A DNA stretch of 35,553 nucleotides from Acetobacteraceae bacterium (GTDB lineage Bacteria; Pseudomonadota; Alphaproteobacteria; Acetobacterales; Acetobacteraceae). This document shows positions 9,221 to 17,304 of the stretch, in pieces. The position numbers and the translations under genes were made by a program. The notes beneath the pieces are model-generated. The model made no database searches, had not been told where the DNA came from, and worked only from the letters and a program-made list of their open reading frames with translations. The stretch lies in the NCBI GenBank assembly GCA_020848935.1, contig JADLHF010000139.1:1-35553 (forward strand), in the 5' to 3' direction. Numbering within the stretch: the first letter of the stretch is position 1; each line of letters begins with the position of its first letter.

Positions 9221-10219
9221 ATGCTGGCCGAAGCCCTTGCCCGCCACCGCTGGTGGATCGCGCTGACCCTGCTCGGCATCGCCGCCGCCGCCGTCGTGCC
9301 CTTCGTGCTGATGCCGTTCCACGTCCGCGTCGGCCAGATGATCCTGCTCTCCACCGGCCTCGGCCTGGCCTGGACCCTGCTCGGCGGCTTCGCCGGCTAC
9401 TGGAGCTTCGGCCACACCGCCTTCATCGGCCTCGGCGCCTTCGCCGCCGGGTTGTTCGAGGTCAACGCCCTCGGCACCGAATTCATGCGCACCGATCCGC
9501 TGCTGGGCTTCGCCCTCGGCCTGCTGGCCGGCATGGCCGCCTGCGCGGTGGCCGCCGCCCTGGTGGCCTGGCCGATCCTGCGCCTGCGCGGCATCTACTT
9601 CGCCGTCGCCATGCTCGGCGTCGCCCAGGTGCTGTCCGAACTCACCAACTCGATCGAGGCGTTCCAGGGCTCGCTCGGCCTCGTCCTGCCGCGCATCCCC
9701 GCCTTCGGCCTGCGTACCGAGGCGGTGTTCTACTACCTGCTGCTGATCGCCGCCGTCATCATCCTGGCCATCGCCTTCCTGGTGAAGAACGCCCGCATCG
9801 GCCAGGGCCTGGCCGCGATGCGCGAGGACGAGGACACCGCGCGCATGCTCGGCGTGCCCACCGAGCGCTACAAGATCACCATGTTCGTGCTCTCCGCCGC
9901 GCTGACCGGCGCGCTCGGCGTGATCTACGCGCACTCGCTGGGATACATCACCACCGGCTCGGTCTATCGCACCGATTTCTCGCTCAACATGATCGTCTAC
10001 AACCTGCTCGGCGGCATCGGCACCCTGGTCGGCCCCCTGATCGGCGCCGCCATCATGGTGCTGCTGACCCAGGTGGTGCTGGGCAGCTTCCTCAACCTGC
10101 ACATGTTCCTCACCGGCGCGATGCTGGTCGCCCTGGTGGTCGCGGCCCCCAAGGGGATCATGGGCGGCCTGGCCGGCACCTGGCAGTCCTGGCGCCGCCG
10201 CCGGACGGCAGCGCCATGA
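9221..10219 (+). CDS. livM: Branched-chain amino acid-type ABC transporter permease (LivM-like)
   Basis: The second permease has 332 residues. Typical LivM features are GYWSFGHTAFIGLGAFAAG in the first half and RLRGIYFAVAMLGVAQ before the central loop. The MREDEDTARMLGVPTERYK segment is the ATPase-coupling loop, and NLLGGIGTLVGPLIGA lies near the end. The frame is open far upstream through livH, so I placed the start at ATG 9221, just after the livH stop. The ribosome site is weak. The stop overlaps the livG start by ATGA, so permease and ATPase are coupled. Confidence 0.9.
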   Translation: MLAEALARHRWWIALTLLGIAAAAVVPFVLMPFHVRVGQMILLSTGLGLAWTLLGGFAGYWSFGHTAFIGLGAFAAGLFEVNALGTEFMRTDPLLGFALGLLAGMAACAVAAALVAWPILRLRGIYFAVAMLGVAQVLSELTNSIEAFQGSLGLVLPRIPAFGLRTEAVFYYLLLIAAVIILAIAFLVKNARIGQGLAAMREDEDTARMLGVPTERYKITMFVLSAALTGALGVIYAHSLGYITTGSVYRTDFSLNMIVYNLLGGIGTLVGPLIGAAIMVLLTQVVLGSFLNLHMFLTGAMLVALVVAAPKGIMGGLAGTWQSWRRRRTAAP

Positions 10220-10944
10220 GGGCACCGATCCTGCAACTGACGAACGTCACCAAGCGCTTCCGCGGCCTGGTCGCCACCGACCGCGTCAGCCTGACGGTCG
10301 CCGCCGGCAGCATCACCAGCCTGATCGGCCCGAACGGCGCCGGCAAGTCCACCATCTTCAACCTGGTCACCGGCTACCTCCCGCTATCCGAAGGCGAAAT
10401 CCGCTTCCACGACGAGCGTATCGACGGCAAATCCACCGTCGCCCTGGCCCGCCGCGGCATCGCCCGCGCCTTCCAGATCGCCAAGCCCTTCCCCGACATC
10501 TCCGTGCACGACAATGTCCGCATCGGCGCCCTGTTCGGCCGCGACGGCCGGCGCGACGTGGACCAGGTGACCGAGCGCGCGCTGGCGCTGACCGGGCTGG
10601 AGGATTTCGCCGACCGCCCGGCGGGCGACCTGACCGTGGGCTTCCTGCGCCGGCTGGAGATCGCCCGCGCGATCGCCGCCCGGCCGATACTGCTGCTGGC
10701 CGACGAGCCCTGCGCCGGCCTCAACCCCGCCGAGACCGAGGAGATCTGCGACATCCTGCGCCGCATCCGCGCGCGCGGCACCACCGTGTTCCTGGTCGAA
10801 CACGACATGGAAGCGGTGATGCGCATCTCGGACAACATCATCGTGCTCGACGCCGGCGCCAAGATCGCCGAGGGCACGCCGGGCGAAATCTCCGCCAATC
10901 CCGCGGTGATCGCCGCCTATCTCGGAACGCCGGACGCGGCGTGA
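10216..10944 (+). CDS. livG: Branched-chain amino acid-type ABC transporter ATP-binding protein (LivG-like)
   Basis: The 242-residue ATPase couples ATP hydrolysis to the LivHM channel. Walker A is GPNGAGKST, Walker B is LLLADEP, and the switch histidine sits in VEHD. The ABC signature is unusual: where most family members have LSGGQ or LivG-type LSYGQQ, this one reads LTVGFLRRLEIARA. The downstream LEIARA is intact, so the protein is probably functional. Its ATG overlaps the livM stop. Unlike the usual livKHMGF order, livF does not follow on this strand; it lies in opposite orientation beyond a hairpin repeat. Confidence 0.9.
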   Translation: MRAPILQLTNVTKRFRGLVATDRVSLTVAAGSITSLIGPNGAGKSTIFNLVTGYLPLSEGEIRFHDERIDGKSTVALARRGIARAFQIAKPFPDISVHDNVRIGALFGRDGRRDVDQVTERALALTGLEDFADRPAGDLTVGFLRRLEIARAIAARPILLLADEPCAGLNPAETEEICDILRRIRARGTTVFLVEHDMEAVMRISDNIIVLDAGAKIAEGTPGEISANPAVIAAYLGTPDAA

Positions 10945-10979
10945 TGCGGCTGGCCGCCGCCGACCTCGCGGAAGCAAGG

Positions 10980-11022
10980 CCAGGGCGCTGCCCTGGACCC
11001 GCCAAGGGGCCGGGCCCCTTGG
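10980..11022. repeat. Paired GC-rich hairpins between convergent livG and livF
   Basis: Two adjacent perfect inverted repeats lie in the 158-bp gap. CCAGGGC (10980-10986) pairs with GCCCTGG (10990-10996). CCAAGGGGCC (11002-11011) pairs with GGCCCCTTGG (11013-11022). They probably terminate or stabilise the two convergent transcripts. From memory, similar double hairpins are scattered through several alphaproteobacterial genomes as REP-like repeats; I cannot confirm this here. The rest of the gap shows no credible ORF. Confidence 0.65.
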
Positions 11023-11102
11023 ATCCCCTTCACTTTGCCTGACGCTGCTGCGCCCAGCCGGATACCGCGCCCGGAACACCGCGGCAGCCGCCGGCGACAC
11101 CG

Positions 11103-11822
<720 letters not shown>

Positions 11823-11975
11823 GCTGGAATGATACCGCAAGCCACCCCGCTGGAAAGAACCCGCGGCCGCACCGCCGCCGTTTCCCCCCGCGGCCCCAGC
11901 ATCCCCCTCGTCACGTCCACCCCCGGCGCTTTCGTTCCCTTCGCGTTGGTCCCCACTGCGGCGGAAATTTTTTGC

Positions 11976-12012
11976 TTGCATCGGTATCTTGAGTTATATA
12001 TAATCTCAACAA
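11976..12012 (+). promoter_or_regulatory. Strong sigma70-like promoter overlapping an inverted repeat
   Basis: TTGCAT (11976-11981) and a consensus TATAAT (11999-12004) are separated by exactly 17 nt. The -10 lies inside an imperfect dyad, TTGAG (11989-11993) with CTCAA (12005-12009), around the AT palindrome TTATATATAA. A repressor binding there would block the promoter. The expected transcription start falls only 0-3 nt before the ATG at 12013, which suggests a leaderless mRNA or a translation start further in. Near-symmetry means the site could also fire leftward toward livF. Confidence 0.6.
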
Positions 12013-12618
12013 ATGTTAGATAACCACCCTCCTCTCGGCGCTCAGATCGCCGCACTGCGCACCGCCGCCCCCGGCCGTGCTGCAGGCGGAATGCTGTCCG
12101 ACGCCGTCCTGGCCGCCATCGCCGCCCTGTTCGCCCGGATTTTCGCCCAACTGGAAGACCTCCTCCGGCTCTGGCAGTCCGGCCAGCTCCCCGCGCCCGC
12201 ACAGCGCGGCCCCATCACCCGCATCCCCACCACGGGCATCCCCAGCACACGCAGGCCCGGGACCGAACGCCACCTGTCCCGCACGCGCCGCTCAACGCCG
12301 GCCACCCCCCTGGACTCCAGCCACGCCCGGCCCACCGCCCACCAGAATTCCGCCCACCAGAATTCCGCCCGCCAAACGCCCACAAGCCACCATTTCCCCC
12401 GGCGCCATCCGGCCCCGCCAGTCGTGCCAATCGGACCCGCCCCCCTCCCCTTGCCGTGCGCGGCAGTCCCGCACCACGCCCCAGCCCGCGCCCCCCCAGC
12501 CCGCGCCCCCCAGCCCGCGCCCCCCAGCCCGCGCCCCCCGGCCACCGCCATCCAACCCGCTGAAAAAATCCCGTCCGGGAGATCGGCAGAGCATGCCAAA
12601 TTCATTACGTTTACGTAA
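12013..12618 (+). CDS. Hypothetical proline-rich protein with helical N terminus
   Basis: I do not recognise a named family. Residues about 27-60 (from MLSDAVLAAIAAL to LLRLWQSGQLP) form an amphipathic helix-like segment that looks like real protein. The remaining 140 residues are Pro/Ala/Arg/Ser/Thr-rich low complexity, including a doubled HQNSA. From memory, small Acetobacteraceae proteins with a 'LFARIFAxLExLxxxWQxG' segment and a basic Pro-rich tail exist, so this may be a decayed member. Alternative start ATG 12091 has GGCGGA just upstream. Support comes from the strong promoter immediately before the first ATG. Against it, the 3' half contains a 14-bp tandem repeat that rotates the frame, and frames in such GC-rich DNA stay open by chance. 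A stop at TAA lies within a 16-bp palindrome. Confidence 0.45.
   Translation: MLDNHPPLGAQIAALRTAAPGRAAGGMLSDAVLAAIAALFARIFAQLEDLLRLWQSGQLPAPAQRGPITRIPTTGIPSTRRPGTERHLSRTRRSTPATPLDSSHARPTAHQNSAHQNSARQTPTSHHFPRRHPAPPVVPIGPAPLPLPCAAVPHHAPARAPPARAPQPAPPSPRPPATAIQPAEKIPSGRSAEHAKFITFT
12340..12369 (+). repeat. 15-bp direct repeat, two copies
   Basis: CACCAGAATTCCGCC occurs twice head to tail (12340-12354 and 12355-12369) with no mismatch. It is in frame with the surrounding ORF and encodes HQNSA twice. Confidence 0.85.
12483..12539 (+). repeat. 14-15-bp C-rich tandem repeat, four copies
   Basis: The unit AGCCCGCGCCCCCC is repeated at 12483 (15 nt, one extra C), 12498, 12512 and 12526. A 14-nt unit is not a multiple of three, so each copy is read in a different phase within the ORF. 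The run is prone to slippage, so copy number and ORF integrity may vary between strains. Confidence 0.85.
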
Positions 12619-12619
12619 T
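12604..12619. promoter_or_regulatory. Perfect 7-bp inverted repeat upstream of the aminotransferase
   Basis: ATTACGT (12604-12610) and ACGTAAT (12613-12619) are separated by TT. The palindrome covers the orphan gene's stop codon and lies about 80 nt before the aminotransferase start, followed by AT-rich AATAATAAT, which could serve as a -10 region. It could be a regulator's operator or a small terminator. The dyad is certain; the role is inferred. Confidence 0.45.
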
Positions 12620-12699
12620 AATAATCCCCTCCTTCCAGCCCATGGCTTGACACCGCTTCGCCAGCGGCTTGAGCTTCGCCAGGTGCCGAGGAGATGACG

Positions 12700-14022
12700 A
12701 TGACGGGTTCCACCACCACCGACCGCCGCAACGCGCTGCCCGACCGCGAGCTGACCTTCGACGAATCCCGCCGCCGCATCGCCGAGGCCGCGAAATACCT
12801 CGCCGGCGGCGTCTCCTCGAATTTCCGCCTCGGCATCTCCCCCACCCCCCTGGTGCTGGAGCGCGGCGAGGGCGCCACCCTGATCGACGCCGACGGCAAC
12901 CGCCTGATCGACTACTACCTCTCGATGGGCCCGATGATCCTCGGCCACAACCCGCAAGACGTCATCGCCGCGGTGAAGGCCCAGCTCGATCGCGGCATCC
13001 TCTACGGCGGCCAGTCCGGGCTCGAAGCCGAAGCCGCACGACTGGTCTGCGAGATGGTGCCCTGCGCCGAGCGGATGCGCTTCTGCTCTTCCGGCTCCGA
13101 AGCCGTGCAGGCGGCGCTGCGCATCGCCCGCGCCGCCACCGACCGCCGCGTGGTGGTGAAGTTCGCCGGCCACTACCACGGCTGGTTCGACAACGTGCTG
13201 TGGTCCACCACCCCGCCCCCCGGCGCCACCGCCCCGGTCGCCGGCAGCCGCGGCCAGATCGCCGACGCCGCCATCGACATCGCCGTGCTGCCCTGGAACG
13301 ACGCCGCCGCCCTGCAAGCCCGGCTGGCCAAGGGCGACGTCGCCATGGTCATCATGGAGGCGGCGATGTGCAACCAGGGGTCCATCCATCCCGCCCCCGG
13401 CTATCTCGAAGCCGCCCGCGAAGCCTGCACGAAGCACGGCACCATCCTGGTGTTCGACGAGGTGATCACCGGCTTCCGCGTCGGCCCCGGCGGCGCCCAG
13501 CAGCATTTCGGCGTCACCCCCGACCTCGCCACCTTCGCCAAGGCCATCGCCAACGGCTTCCCCGTCGCCGCCATCGCCGGCAAGGCGTCCCTGCTCGACG
13601 AACTGGCAAAGGGCGTCATGCACGGCGGCACCTATAACGGCCAGGCCATCACCATGGCCGCCACCGTCGCCACCCTCAAACGCCTGCGCCAGCCGGAAAC
13701 CTTCGCGCTGCTGAACAAACGCGGCACCCGCCTGATGGACGGCATCCGCGCCGAATTCGCCAAGGCGAAGGTCCCGGTGGTGGTCGCCGGCTTCCCCACC
13801 ATCTTCCACGTCGCCCTCGGCATGACCGAGCCCGCCCGCAACTGGTCCGACCTGCAAGTCTTCGACCGCGCCCGCTACGTCGCCTTCACCACCGCCCTGG
13901 TCAAGCACGGCGTCCGCGCGCTCGAACGCGGCGCCTGGTTCCTCTCCACCGAACACGACGAGGACATCATCGACCAGACCATCGACGCCGTCGGCCGCGC
14001 CCTGCGCGACATCACCGCCTGA
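12700..14022 (+). CDS. Class III PLP-dependent aminotransferase (glutamate-1-semialdehyde aminotransferase-like)
   Basis: The 440-residue fold-type I PLP enzyme is closest in style to GSA aminomutases. SSGSEAVQAAL (130-140) binds the PLP phosphate, the FAGHYHGWFD segment near 155-164 is typical of GSA relatives, Asp253 in VFDEVITGFR contacts the pyridine nitrogen, and Lys281 in TFAKAIANGF forms the Schiff base. GAGGAG ends 6 nt before ATG 12700; an in-frame ATG at 12694 abuts that ribosome site directly and is less likely. True HemL also has this fold, but the long divergent N terminus and transport-gene context suggest a catabolic or biosynthetic aminotransferase instead. The last 11 bases overlap the convergent ATPase gene. 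Confidence 0.85.
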   Translation: MTGSTTTDRRNALPDRELTFDESRRRIAEAAKYLAGGVSSNFRLGISPTPLVLERGEGATLIDADGNRLIDYYLSMGPMILGHNPQDVIAAVKAQLDRGILYGGQSGLEAEAARLVCEMVPCAERMRFCSSGSEAVQAALRIARAATDRRVVVKFAGHYHGWFDNVLWSTTPPPGATAPVAGSRGQIADAAIDIAVLPWNDAAALQARLAKGDVAMVIMEAAMCNQGSIHPAPGYLEAAREACTKHGTILVFDEVITGFRVGPGGAQQHFGVTPDLATFAKAIANGFPVAAIAGKASLLDELAKGVMHGGTYNGQAITMAATVATLKRLRQPETFALLNKRGTRLMDGIRAEFAKAKVPVVVAGFPTIFHVALGMTEPARNWSDLQVFDRARYVAFTTALVKHGVRALERGAWFLSTEHDEDIIDQTIDAVGRALRDITA

Positions 14023-14719
14023 CCGCCGCATTCCCCACCGGCCCGTCGCGCACCACCCGCCCGTCCACCAGGTGGATGCGCCGCTGCGCCATCGCCGCCA
14101 GCCCCTCGTCATGGGTCACCGCGATCACCGTCCGCCCCTCGCCGGCCAGCCCGGCCAGCACGGCGAACACGGCGGCCGCGTTGCGCGTGTCCAGCGAGCC
14201 CGTCGGCTCGTCGGCCAGCACCACCTGCGGGTCGTTGGCCAGCGCGCGGGCCACCGCCGTGCGCTGCCGCTGCCCGCCCGACAAGGCATCCGGCTTCTTC
14301 AGCGCCTGGTCCGCCATCCCCAGCGAGTCCAGCAGCGCCATCGCCCGCGCCCGCATCGCCACGCCCTTCAGCCGGCCGAGCTGGCGCATCGGCAGCATCA
14401 CGTTGTCCAGCACGCTGAACTCCGGCAACAGGAAGTGGAACTGGAACACGAAGCCGAACACCGCCAGCCGCAGCCGCGTCCGCGCCGCATCGTCCAGCCC
14501 CGAGGTCGCCGCCCCGCCCACCAGCACCTCGCCCGAACTCGGCACATCCAGCAGCCCCAACAGGTACAGCAGCGACGACTTGCCCGAACCCGATGGCCCC
14601 GTGATCACGCTGAAGCTCGCCGGCCGGAACCCCAGCGTCACCCCGCTCACCAGCGTCACCGGCACCGCGCCCTGCAACACCCGGCCCAACCCCTCGGCGC
14701 GCAACACCTCGCCGTCCAT
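14012..14719 (-). CDS. ABC transporter ATP-binding protein (LolD/MacB-type)
   Basis: The 235-residue ATPase belongs to the MacB/LolD group. Walker A is GPSGSGKSS, the signature is LSGGQRQR, Walker B is VVLADEP followed by TGSLD, and THD carries the switch histidine. I placed the start at ATG 14719 (MDGEVLRAEGLG), 15 nt after the permease stop; the upstream open frame has no domain similarity. It is the last gene of the adaptor-permease-ATPase operon and powers the FtsX-type permease, which works by mechanotransmission rather than direct channel transport. Its stop overlaps the aminotransferase end on the other strand. Confidence 0.9.
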   Translation of the reverse strand: MDGEVLRAEGLGRVLQGAVPVTLVSGVTLGFRPASFSVITGPSGSGKSSLLYLLGLLDVPSSGEVLVGGAATSGLDDAARTRLRLAVFGFVFQFHFLLPEFSVLDNVMLPMRQLGRLKGVAMRARAMALLDSLGMADQALKKPDALSGGQRQRTAVARALANDPQVVLADEPTGSLDTRNAAAVFAVLAGLAGEGRTVIAVTHDEGLAAMAQRRIHLVDGRVVRDGPVGNAAVRR

Positions 14720-14733
14720 CACGTCATGGGCCG

Positions 14734-15978
14734 TCACGTCGCCCCCCGGATGATCACCAGCGGATCGGTCCGCGCGGCCTTGCGCGCCGGAATCCACGCC
14801 GCCACCACCGACGACAACAGCGCAATCCCCGCCGCCAGCCCATAGGTGGCGGGCGATTGCAGCACCATCAGCGTGCCGCCCTCCCCGTCCGTGCTGCCCG
14901 GCGCCGGAAACGTCTCGATCACCGACGCCCCCGCCCCGCCCAGCAGCCACCCCGCCGCCACCCCCATCACGCCGACGGCGATCCCCTCGACGATGAAGGT
15001 CGCCACCACGCTGCCCCGCGGCATGCCGATCGAGCGCATGATGGCGATGTCGCGCGCCTTCTCGCTGACCACGGTGGAGATGATGTTGAAGATGCCGAAC
15101 CCCGCCACCAGCAGGATCGAGCCGGTGCTGCCATAGATGATCACGTTCTGCAGCACGAACACCTCCAGGATGCGCGCGAACGTCTCCTCCCAGGGCGCCG
15201 CCTTGTAGCCCCAGCGCCCCTCGGCCAGCGCCGCCACCTCCCTGGAGCGGGAGATGTCGGCCAGCTTGACGTGGATCTCGTTGATCACCCGCGGCCGCGC
15301 CTGCATCGATTGCTGGCGGTTCAGCGCCACATAGACCTGGCCGGTATCCAGTTGCTCCAGCCCGGTGCGGAAGATGCCCACGACGCGCAGCGCGCTCTCG
15401 CCGCCCGCGCTGGTGGCCACGCTGATCGTGTCGCCCAGCGCCGCCCCCATCTTATCGGCCAGCGCCAGCCCGATCACGATGCCGTCCGGCCGGCTGCCCA
15501 GCGCCTCCAGGCTGCCCTGGCGCATATCGCGCGACAGCGTGGTGACCGCGCTCTCCCGCACCGGGTCGATGCCGATGGCGTTGACCGCATAGTCGCGCCC
15601 GGCCCGGCGCAGCAGCATCTGCCCGCGCAGCGTCGGCGCCACCGCCACCCCCGGCATCGCCGCCAGGGCCGCCATGATCTCCCCGGCATTGGCGATCCCG
15701 CGCACGGGATCGCGCGGCAGGATGCGCGCCACCGCCACCGCCGCCCGGGGATGCAGCATCGCCAGCGGCTGGGCCGCCGGCTGGCGCACCTCGTCGGTGA
15801 TCGTCACATGCGGATTGCTGTCGATCATCTGGGTGCGGAAATAGCTTTGGAACCCGCCCATCAGGCCGGTCACCGCGATGAACACGCCAACACCCAGCGC
15901 CACCCCCAGCACCGACACCAGCGTCTGCCGCCGCCGGCTGCGCAGATGCGCCGCCGCGATGGACAGCGGCAGCATCAT
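14734..15978 (-). CDS. ABC transporter permease, FtsX/MacB family
   Basis: The 414-residue protein has one N-terminal helix (about 17-40), a large periplasmic MacB_PCD-like domain, and three C-terminal helices, the standard FtsX/MacB topology. Segments RSRRRQTLVSVLGVALGVG at the N terminus and FNIISTVVSEKARDIAIMRS after the second helix are diagnostic. It starts at ATGATGA and shares four bases with the adaptor's stop, so translation is coupled. With the adaptor and the ATPase it should form a MacAB-like exporter of a lipid, peptide or small molecule. I read the separate ATPase as LolCDE/DevBCA-like organisation. The cargo is unknown. Confidence 0.9.
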   Translation of the reverse strand: MMLPLSIAAAHLRSRRRQTLVSVLGVALGVGVFIAVTGLMGGFQSYFRTQMIDSNPHVTITDEVRQPAAQPLAMLHPRAAVAVARILPRDPVRGIANAGEIMAALAAMPGVAVAPTLRGQMLLRRAGRDYAVNAIGIDPVRESAVTTLSRDMRQGSLEALGSRPDGIVIGLALADKMGAALGDTISVATSAGGESALRVVGIFRTGLEQLDTGQVYVALNRQQSMQARPRVINEIHVKLADISRSREVAALAEGRWGYKAAPWEETFARILEVFVLQNVIIYGSTGSILLVAGFGIFNIISTVVSEKARDIAIMRSIGMPRGSVVATFIVEGIAVGVMGVAAGWLLGGAGASVIETFPAPGSTDGEGGTLMVLQSPATYGLAAGIALLSSVVAAWIPARKAARTDPLVIIRGAT

Positions 15979-17120
15979 CCGTGCGGAACGCCGGGCGCCT
16001 GGCCCACCACCGCCTGGCCATCCGCCAGCCCCGCCGGCGGATCGGCCACCAGCACCGCGCCATCCGCCAGCCCGGCGCGGATCTCGATCGCCGCCGGCCC
16101 CGCGGCCCCCAGTTCCACCGGCGTCAGCCGGGCATGGCCATCCACCACCCGGAACACATGCGCCGCCCCCGGCCGCCCGCCCCGCGGCGGCGCATGGCGC
16201 ACGGCGGTGGGCGGCACCAGCAGCGCGCCGTCGCGCTCGGCCACCACCAGGTTCACATCCACCGTCATGCCGATCAGCATCCCGGTATCGGGCGGCAGGT
16301 CCGCCTCCACCCGGAAGGTCCGCGTCGCCGTGTCGCCGCGCCCGCGGATATTGGTCACCGTCGCGGCAATCGCCTTGCCCGGGAACGCCTCGGCGCGGAT
16401 CGCCACCTTGGCGCCCATGTGCACGCGGGCGATGTCGCGCTCGTCCACATCGGCCGCCACCTTCAGCGCCACGGTCGAGGCGATCTCGAACAGCGTGGCG
16501 TTGGCCGCCACCGTCTCGCCCGGCTGCACCGGCCGCTTCATCACGACCCCGTCCAGCGGGCTGGCGATGCGATATTCCTCCAGCTGGCGCGCGGCGATCT
16601 GCACCGCCGCCACCGCCGCGTCGCGCACCTGCTCGCTGCGCTGCACTTGCTGCTGGGAGCGGATCGCCCGTGCCGCCAGCGTCTCGTCGCGCGCCAGCTC
16701 CTGCTCGGCCAGCACCAGCCGCGCCTGCGCGTCCGACAGCCGCTGCTGCGCCTGGCGATCGTCGAGCTGGGCGATCACCTGCCCGGCGCGCACCCGATCG
16801 CCCTCGTCGGCCGCCAGCGTCACGATCCGCGCGGCCACGGTGGTGCCAACCCGCGCCGAATCCACCGCCTCCACCACCCCGGTGGCATACACCGCCTCCA
16901 GCGCCGCCCCCCGCCAGGGCGCGGCCAGCACCAGCACCGGCGGCCGGGCGAATTGCCACCAGCCCGCCGCCCCGGCGCCCGCCAGCACAACCAGCGCCAG
17001 CAGCCAACCCAGCCGGCGCCAGCCACGCGCCGGCGCCGGCGGCAGCGCCGGCAGCGTGCCGGCCTGGCGCGGGGCAGTCGCATCCCGGGGCGGCCGCGGT
17101 ATCTGGATGGTCTCGGTCAT
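15975..17120 (-). CDS. Periplasmic adaptor subunit (HlyD/MacA/DevB-like membrane fusion protein)
   Basis: The 381-residue adaptor has a cytoplasmic Pro-rich N terminus and one membrane helix at about 36-55 (LGWLLALVVLAGAGAAGWW). A lipoyl half-motif follows (ARVGTTVAARIVTLAADEG), then a Gln/Ala-rich coiled-coil hairpin at about 120-180, the second lipoyl half (YRIASPLDGVVMKRPV), and beta-barrel and proximal domains. The ribosome site AGGGGA precedes the ATG. It is first in the three-gene exporter operon and bridges the permease to the outer membrane. No TolC-like gene is in the window, so one must be supplied elsewhere. An FNR-like dyad lies about 52 nt upstream. Confidence 0.9.
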   Translation of the reverse strand: MTETIQIPRPPRDATAPRQAGTLPALPPAPARGWRRLGWLLALVVLAGAGAAGWWQFARPPVLVLAAPWRGAALEAVYATGVVEAVDSARVGTTVAARIVTLAADEGDRVRAGQVIAQLDDRQAQQRLSDAQARLVLAEQELARDETLAARAIRSQQQVQRSEQVRDAAVAAVQIAARQLEEYRIASPLDGVVMKRPVQPGETVAANATLFEIASTVALKVAADVDERDIARVHMGAKVAIRAEAFPGKAIAATVTNIRGRGDTATRTFRVEADLPPDTGMLIGMTVDVNLVVAERDGALLVPPTAVRHAPPRGGRPGAAHVFRVVDGHARLTPVELGAAGPAAIEIRAGLADGAVLVADPPAGLADGQAVVGQAPGVPHG

Positions 17121-17171
17121 CGATTTCCCCTGCGGCGGCCCTGCATAGCCCAGAATCCGGCGCGCCGGTCC

Positions 17172-17185
17172 TTAATCCAGGTCAA
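17172..17185. promoter_or_regulatory. FNR/CRP-family-like operator upstream of exporter operon
   Basis: On the minus strand the site reads TTGACCTGGATTAA, matching 8 of the 10 defined positions of the FNR-type consensus TTGAT-N4-ATCAA with the right spacing. It is centred about 58 nt upstream of the adaptor ATG and about 126 nt before the divergent DMT-transporter gene. This suggests oxygen- or nitric-oxide-responsive control of the exporter. The match is visual, and one such site can occur by chance. Confidence 0.4.
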
Positions 17186-17304
17186 CCCCGCCGCAAGCTG
17201 GGCGCAATGCCGCGAGCGCGAAGGCGGCGCGGGGCAAGGTTGCATCGGCCGCCGGTGACGCTGCCGGCGAAGCCTGATACCCGGAACCCCTGGGGGGCCA
17301 AGCC

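Noticed and set aside
11823-11981. 53-residue N-terminal extension of LivF
   Set aside because: It is Gly/Ala-rich and not ATPase-like, and it runs through the promoter region. The start at 11822 matches family length.
12700-14022. Calling the aminotransferase hemL
   Set aside because: The fold and active-site residues fit GSA aminomutase, but many catabolic class III aminotransferases share them, and there is no heme-gene context.
12292-14112. A 606-codon minus-strand frame antisense to the aminotransferase
   Set aside because: Composition is Gly/Ala/Val/Asp-rich with no motif, and the plus strand carries a complete class III aminotransferase.
14857-17148. A 763-codon plus-strand frame opposite the exporter operon
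   Set aside because: It is His/Arg/Pro-rich with no domain, and the minus strand has permease and adaptor genes with full family motifs.
17121-17304. TPP riboswitch upstream of the DMT permease/tenA genes
   Set aside because: A short CTGATACCCGGAACC resembles part of a THI box, but the GGGGUGC and GAACCUGAUCUGG-AAUGCC core segments are absent.
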